15,717 nt of DNA from Pseudomonadota bacterium. Its GTDB lineage: Bacteria > Pseudomonadota > Alphaproteobacteria > Reyranellales > Reyranellaceae. The stretch covers positions 1-15,717 of the forward strand of contig JAEZIF010000328.1 in NCBI GenBank assembly GCA_023416135.1, written 5' to 3'. The position numbers and the translations under genes were made by a program. This document shows positions 13,549 to 15,717 of this stretch, piece by piece. Within the stretch, counting starts at the first letter, position 1, and every line of letters starts with the position of its first letter. The notes under the pieces were generated by a model. The model saw only the letters and a program-made list of their open reading frames with translations, was not told the origin of the DNA and did no database searches.

Positions 13549-15117
13549 CTACTTCTTCTCCACGTTCCAGAACACGATCACCGGTGAGACGACGTTGCCG
13601 CTCACCGCGTTGCGTCGCGCCATCGGCTGCTGGAATTGACCGAGCGGCACGGTGACGCCTTCGCTCAGGATTCGGGTCTGGACCTTTTCGGCGATCTCGA
13701 GCTGCTTCTTGGGATCGCCCTCGCGGATGAACTCGATCCGGAGCTTCTCGATCTCCTCATCCAGCGGCCAGCCGAACTGGGCGCGATCGCCACTCGCCTC
13801 GGCATAGTGGTTGTTGACCGGATCGAGCAACAGCACGGCGGCGGCCGCGGTCTGGGCGATGTTCCAGCCGCCCTGCGCTACGGGATCCTTCTTGGCGCGC
13901 CGCGCCACCAGCGTCTGCCAGTCCATCGACTGGACATCGACCTTGAAGCCGCCGCGCTCGAGCAGGGTCTTGGTGACCGGCGCGAGATTGGTCAGCGTCG
14001 GGTTGTCGCTGGTCTGCAGCACGACAATGGGCGTGCCGTCGTAGCCCAGTTCCTTCAGGAGTTTGCGCGATTCCTCGAAACGCGATTCCAGGAGGTTCTG
14101 CATCCCCGCCGAGCTCTCGAGAGGCGTGCCGCAGCCGAACATCGCCTTGCATTCCTTGTAGTAACGCGGATCGCCGATCACCGCCTGCAGGAAGTCCTTC
14201 TGGTTGAGCGAAAGCGTCGCGGCGCGGCGGTAGCGTACGTCGTTGAATGGCGGCTGCTTCCAGTTGTAGCGCAGCACATAGGTCAGGCCCAACGGGTCGA
14301 GGACGACGACATTGACGCCCTTGTCCTTCTCCAGGACCGGCAGAAGATCGTGCGCCACGGTTTCGATCATGTCGATCTCGCCCGACATCAGGGCGTTGAC
14401 TGCTGTCTGCGGGTCGGCGATCGAGCGCCATTCGATGCGGTCGAGCTTGGCGACCTTGCCGCCCGCCAGGCCCGACGGCGCCTCGGCGCGCGGCTTGTAG
14501 TCGGGATTGCGCACGTAGACGACCTTCTCGCCCGCCTTCCATTCGTCCTTCTTGAAGATGAAAGGGCCGGAGCCGGTGGTGTCGGAAATCTGCTGCGACA
14601 CCGGCGTCTCGGCGACGCGCTTGGGCATGACGAACAGCGGCACCGAAGCGGACTTGGCGAGCGCCTTCAGCATCATGCCGAACGGCTCCTTGAGCACGAT
14701 CCGGAAAGTGCGGTCGTCGACTGCCGTCATCTCCTTGGTCGACTTGGCGAGCAGGCCACCCAGCGCATCCTTGTCGGCCCAGCGCTTGATGGAGGGTATG
14801 ACGTCGGCCGAGGTCACCGCCGCGCCGTCATGCCACTTGAGACCGTCGCGCAGCGCGAAGATCCAGGTGAGCTTGTCGTCGCTCACCGTCCAGCTTTCGA
14901 TCATCTGCGGCTGCGGCTCGAACTTGCCGTCGATCGCAAACAGCGTGTCGTAGATCAGGTAGCCGTGGTTGCGCACGATATAGGCCGTGGTCCACACTGG
15001 ATCGACGATCTTGAGATCCGAATGCATGACCACGCGCAGCGTCTTCTCGGCCTGGGCCGACACTGGATCGGAGAACAACGCGACGCCCGCCAGGGCGATC
15101 AACCAACGACGCAACAT
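13549..15117 (-). CDS. ABC transporter substrate-binding protein, family 5 (peptide/nickel type)
   Basis: This 522-residue extracytoplasmic binding protein is of the DppA/OppA/NikA cluster. The frame is open upstream, but the ATG at 15117 follows an AGGGAGG ribosome binding site and opens a signal peptide, MLRRWLIALAGVALF, with cleavage likely after AQA (residues 21-23). Family features include the N-terminal TLRVVMHSDLKIVDPVW and the early YLIYDTLFAIDGKFEPQPQM. They continue with the LKWHDGAAVTSADV signature block, TGSGPFIFKKDEWKAGE, VNALMSGEIDMIE and the RYNWKQPPFNDVRYRRA segment. Length is normal. It lies 26 bases downstream of an MlrC-like gene on the same strand, so the two are probably co-transcribed. 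The permease and ATPase genes are not in the window. A peptide or opine-like ligand is more likely than nickel, but this is inferred. Confidence 0.94.
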   Translation of the reverse strand: MLRRWLIALAGVALFSDPVSAQAEKTLRVVMHSDLKIVDPVWTTAYIVRNHGYLIYDTLFAIDGKFEPQPQMIESWTVSDDKLTWIFALRDGLKWHDGAAVTSADVIPSIKRWADKDALGGLLAKSTKEMTAVDDRTFRIVLKEPFGMMLKALAKSASVPLFVMPKRVAETPVSQQISDTTGSGPFIFKKDEWKAGEKVVYVRNPDYKPRAEAPSGLAGGKVAKLDRIEWRSIADPQTAVNALMSGEIDMIETVAHDLLPVLEKDKGVNVVVLDPLGLTYVLRYNWKQPPFNDVRYRRAATLSLNQKDFLQAVIGDPRYYKECKAMFGCGTPLESSAGMQNLLESRFEESRKLLKELGYDGTPIVVLQTSDNPTLTNLAPVTKTLLERGGFKVDVQSMDWQTLVARRAKKDPVAQGGWNIAQTAAAAVLLLDPVNNHYAEASGDRAQFGWPLDEEIEKLRIEFIREGDPKKQLEIAEKVQTRILSEGVTVPLGQFQQPMARRNAVSGNVVSPVIVFWNVEKK

Positions 15118-15143
15118 GACAGCCTCCCTTTGGGGCGGCGGTC

Positions 15144-15716
15144 TCAGACGCTCGAGGGTGGCGTCCAGCTCGCTTCTTCGTCGAGCGGATAAACCGGCCG
15201 CGGCAACCTGGTCCAAGTGAAGTTCGCCAGGATCGGCGACGTCAAGCCCGGACAGTCGACTTCGTAGATCTGGCCGGTGTCGAACAACTCGTCGAAACCG
15301 CCGCGGAAGTGGCCGCGGCTCTTGACCACGACGACGCGCGCCTGGGCGATGTCGAGGCCGAACATCTCGAACTGCATCGGGTCCATGCACTGGCAGCGGT
15401 TGGTGATGACCACGAGCTGGATGCCGCCGAGGTCGAGCAGGGCGGAGGGGCCCATGTCGGACGACACGTTCCTGAGCACGCCGCGGCGGCCGACATACTT
15501 GCCGTCCGACAGTTTTGCGACCTTGGCCTCGCAGTCGAAAGGCAGGGAGAATTCCTGATGTTCCCGGGAGTTGAACGAAGCGGTGAAGAAGGCGCCTTCA
15601 CCCAGCTCGTGCGCCTTGGCGGCGACGGCGGCGTCGTTGAACACGCCGAAGATCACGTGCTGGGCGCCGGCGGCCTTGAGCGCGCGCAACAGATAGGTGG
15701 TGTTGCCGCGCCCGCC
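15144..15716 (-). CDS. MlrC/M81 family protein, C-terminal part (5' end outside the window)
   Basis: The frame is open to the window edge and gives the last 190 residues of a protein of the MlrC family, named for a microcystin-degradation enzyme and classed as M81 metallopeptidases. The segment starts GGRGNTTYLLRALKAAG, the glycine-rich block that opens the MlrC C-terminal domain. GRRGVLRNVSSDMGPSALLD, then GIQLVVITNRCQCMDPMQFE, then the invariant-looking VVVKSRGHFRGGFDELFD follow. The tail is VDCPGLTSP...RPVYPLD. These match the order of conserved MlrC_C blocks. A TTG at 15689 is not a believable start because the conserved block continues upstream. The N-terminal metal-binding domain is missing only because the window ends. 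The gene sits immediately before a family-5 peptide-type binding protein, a common neighbourhood for MlrC-like proteins. Confidence 0.93.
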   Translation of the reverse strand, partial: GGRGNTTYLLRALKAAGAQHVIFGVFNDAAVAAKAHELGEGAFFTASFNSREHQEFSLPFDCEAKVAKLSDGKYVGRRGVLRNVSSDMGPSALLDLGGIQLVVITNRCQCMDPMQFEMFGLDIAQARVVVVKSRGHFRGGFDELFDTGQIYEVDCPGLTSPILANFTWTRLPRPVYPLDEEASWTPPSSV

Positions 15717-15717
15717 G

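Noticed and set aside
13636..15192. 518-codon + strand frame opposite the family-5 binding protein
   Set aside because: It is antisense to a gene with a signal peptide and full family motifs, and its composition is typical of shadow frames.
15144..15689. TTG at 15689 as the start of a complete 181-residue protein
   Set aside because: The conserved glycine-rich MlrC block continues upstream to the window edge, so this is the C-terminal part of a larger gene.

Overview
The window is GC-rich throughout and its proteins look alphaproteobacterial. The best clue is a complete Aap/Bzt-type general L-amino acid ABC transporter, a family typical of Rhizobium and Rhodobacter relatives. The genus cannot be fixed from the sequence. 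I see no tRNA, rRNA, CRISPR array or insertion sequence.

Layout. (1) 1-2512 is mixed housekeeping: the tail of an unidentified + strand gene, a tyrosine-rich lipoprotein (-), an LLM-class luciferase-like oxidoreductase (+), a 51-residue lipoprotein (-) that overlaps the oxidoreductase 3' end, and dTDP-glucose 4,6-dehydratase rfbB (-). (2) 2562-10610, all on the - strand, is an aap locus in transcriptional order J-Q-M-P, with an expanded binding-protein part. In place of one aapJ there are four tandem full-length copies: 9585-10610 (most canonical), 8416-9449 (two single-base frameshifts), 7249-8280, and 6119-7147 (most divergent). A decayed 3' fragment of a fifth, about 100 bp long, lies at 5981-6081. 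The permeases aapQ and aapM and the ATPase aapP follow. (3) 10752-12161 (-) is an M23 (LytM-type) peptidoglycan endopeptidase with a 0.5 kb divergent intergenic region upstream. (4) 12663-13544 (+) is a pirin-family cupin protein. (5) 13549-15716 (-) is a family-5 (peptide/nickel type) ABC substrate-binding protein preceded by the C-terminal part of an MlrC/M81-family protein that runs off the window.

How the genes work together. The aapQMP products should form one inner-membrane importer core. Several periplasmic AapJ paralogs that differ around the putative ligand pocket may feed it. Terminator-like hairpins follow the first and second aapJ copies, and a candidate promoter precedes aapQ, so binding proteins and permease need not be made in equal amounts. 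The MlrC-like protein and the family-5 binding protein look like the start of a separate peptide uptake/processing operon.

Main points of interest: the tandem AapJ expansion with pocket divergence, the fifth-copy remnant, and the double frameshift in copy 3, which may be real decay or an assembly error.
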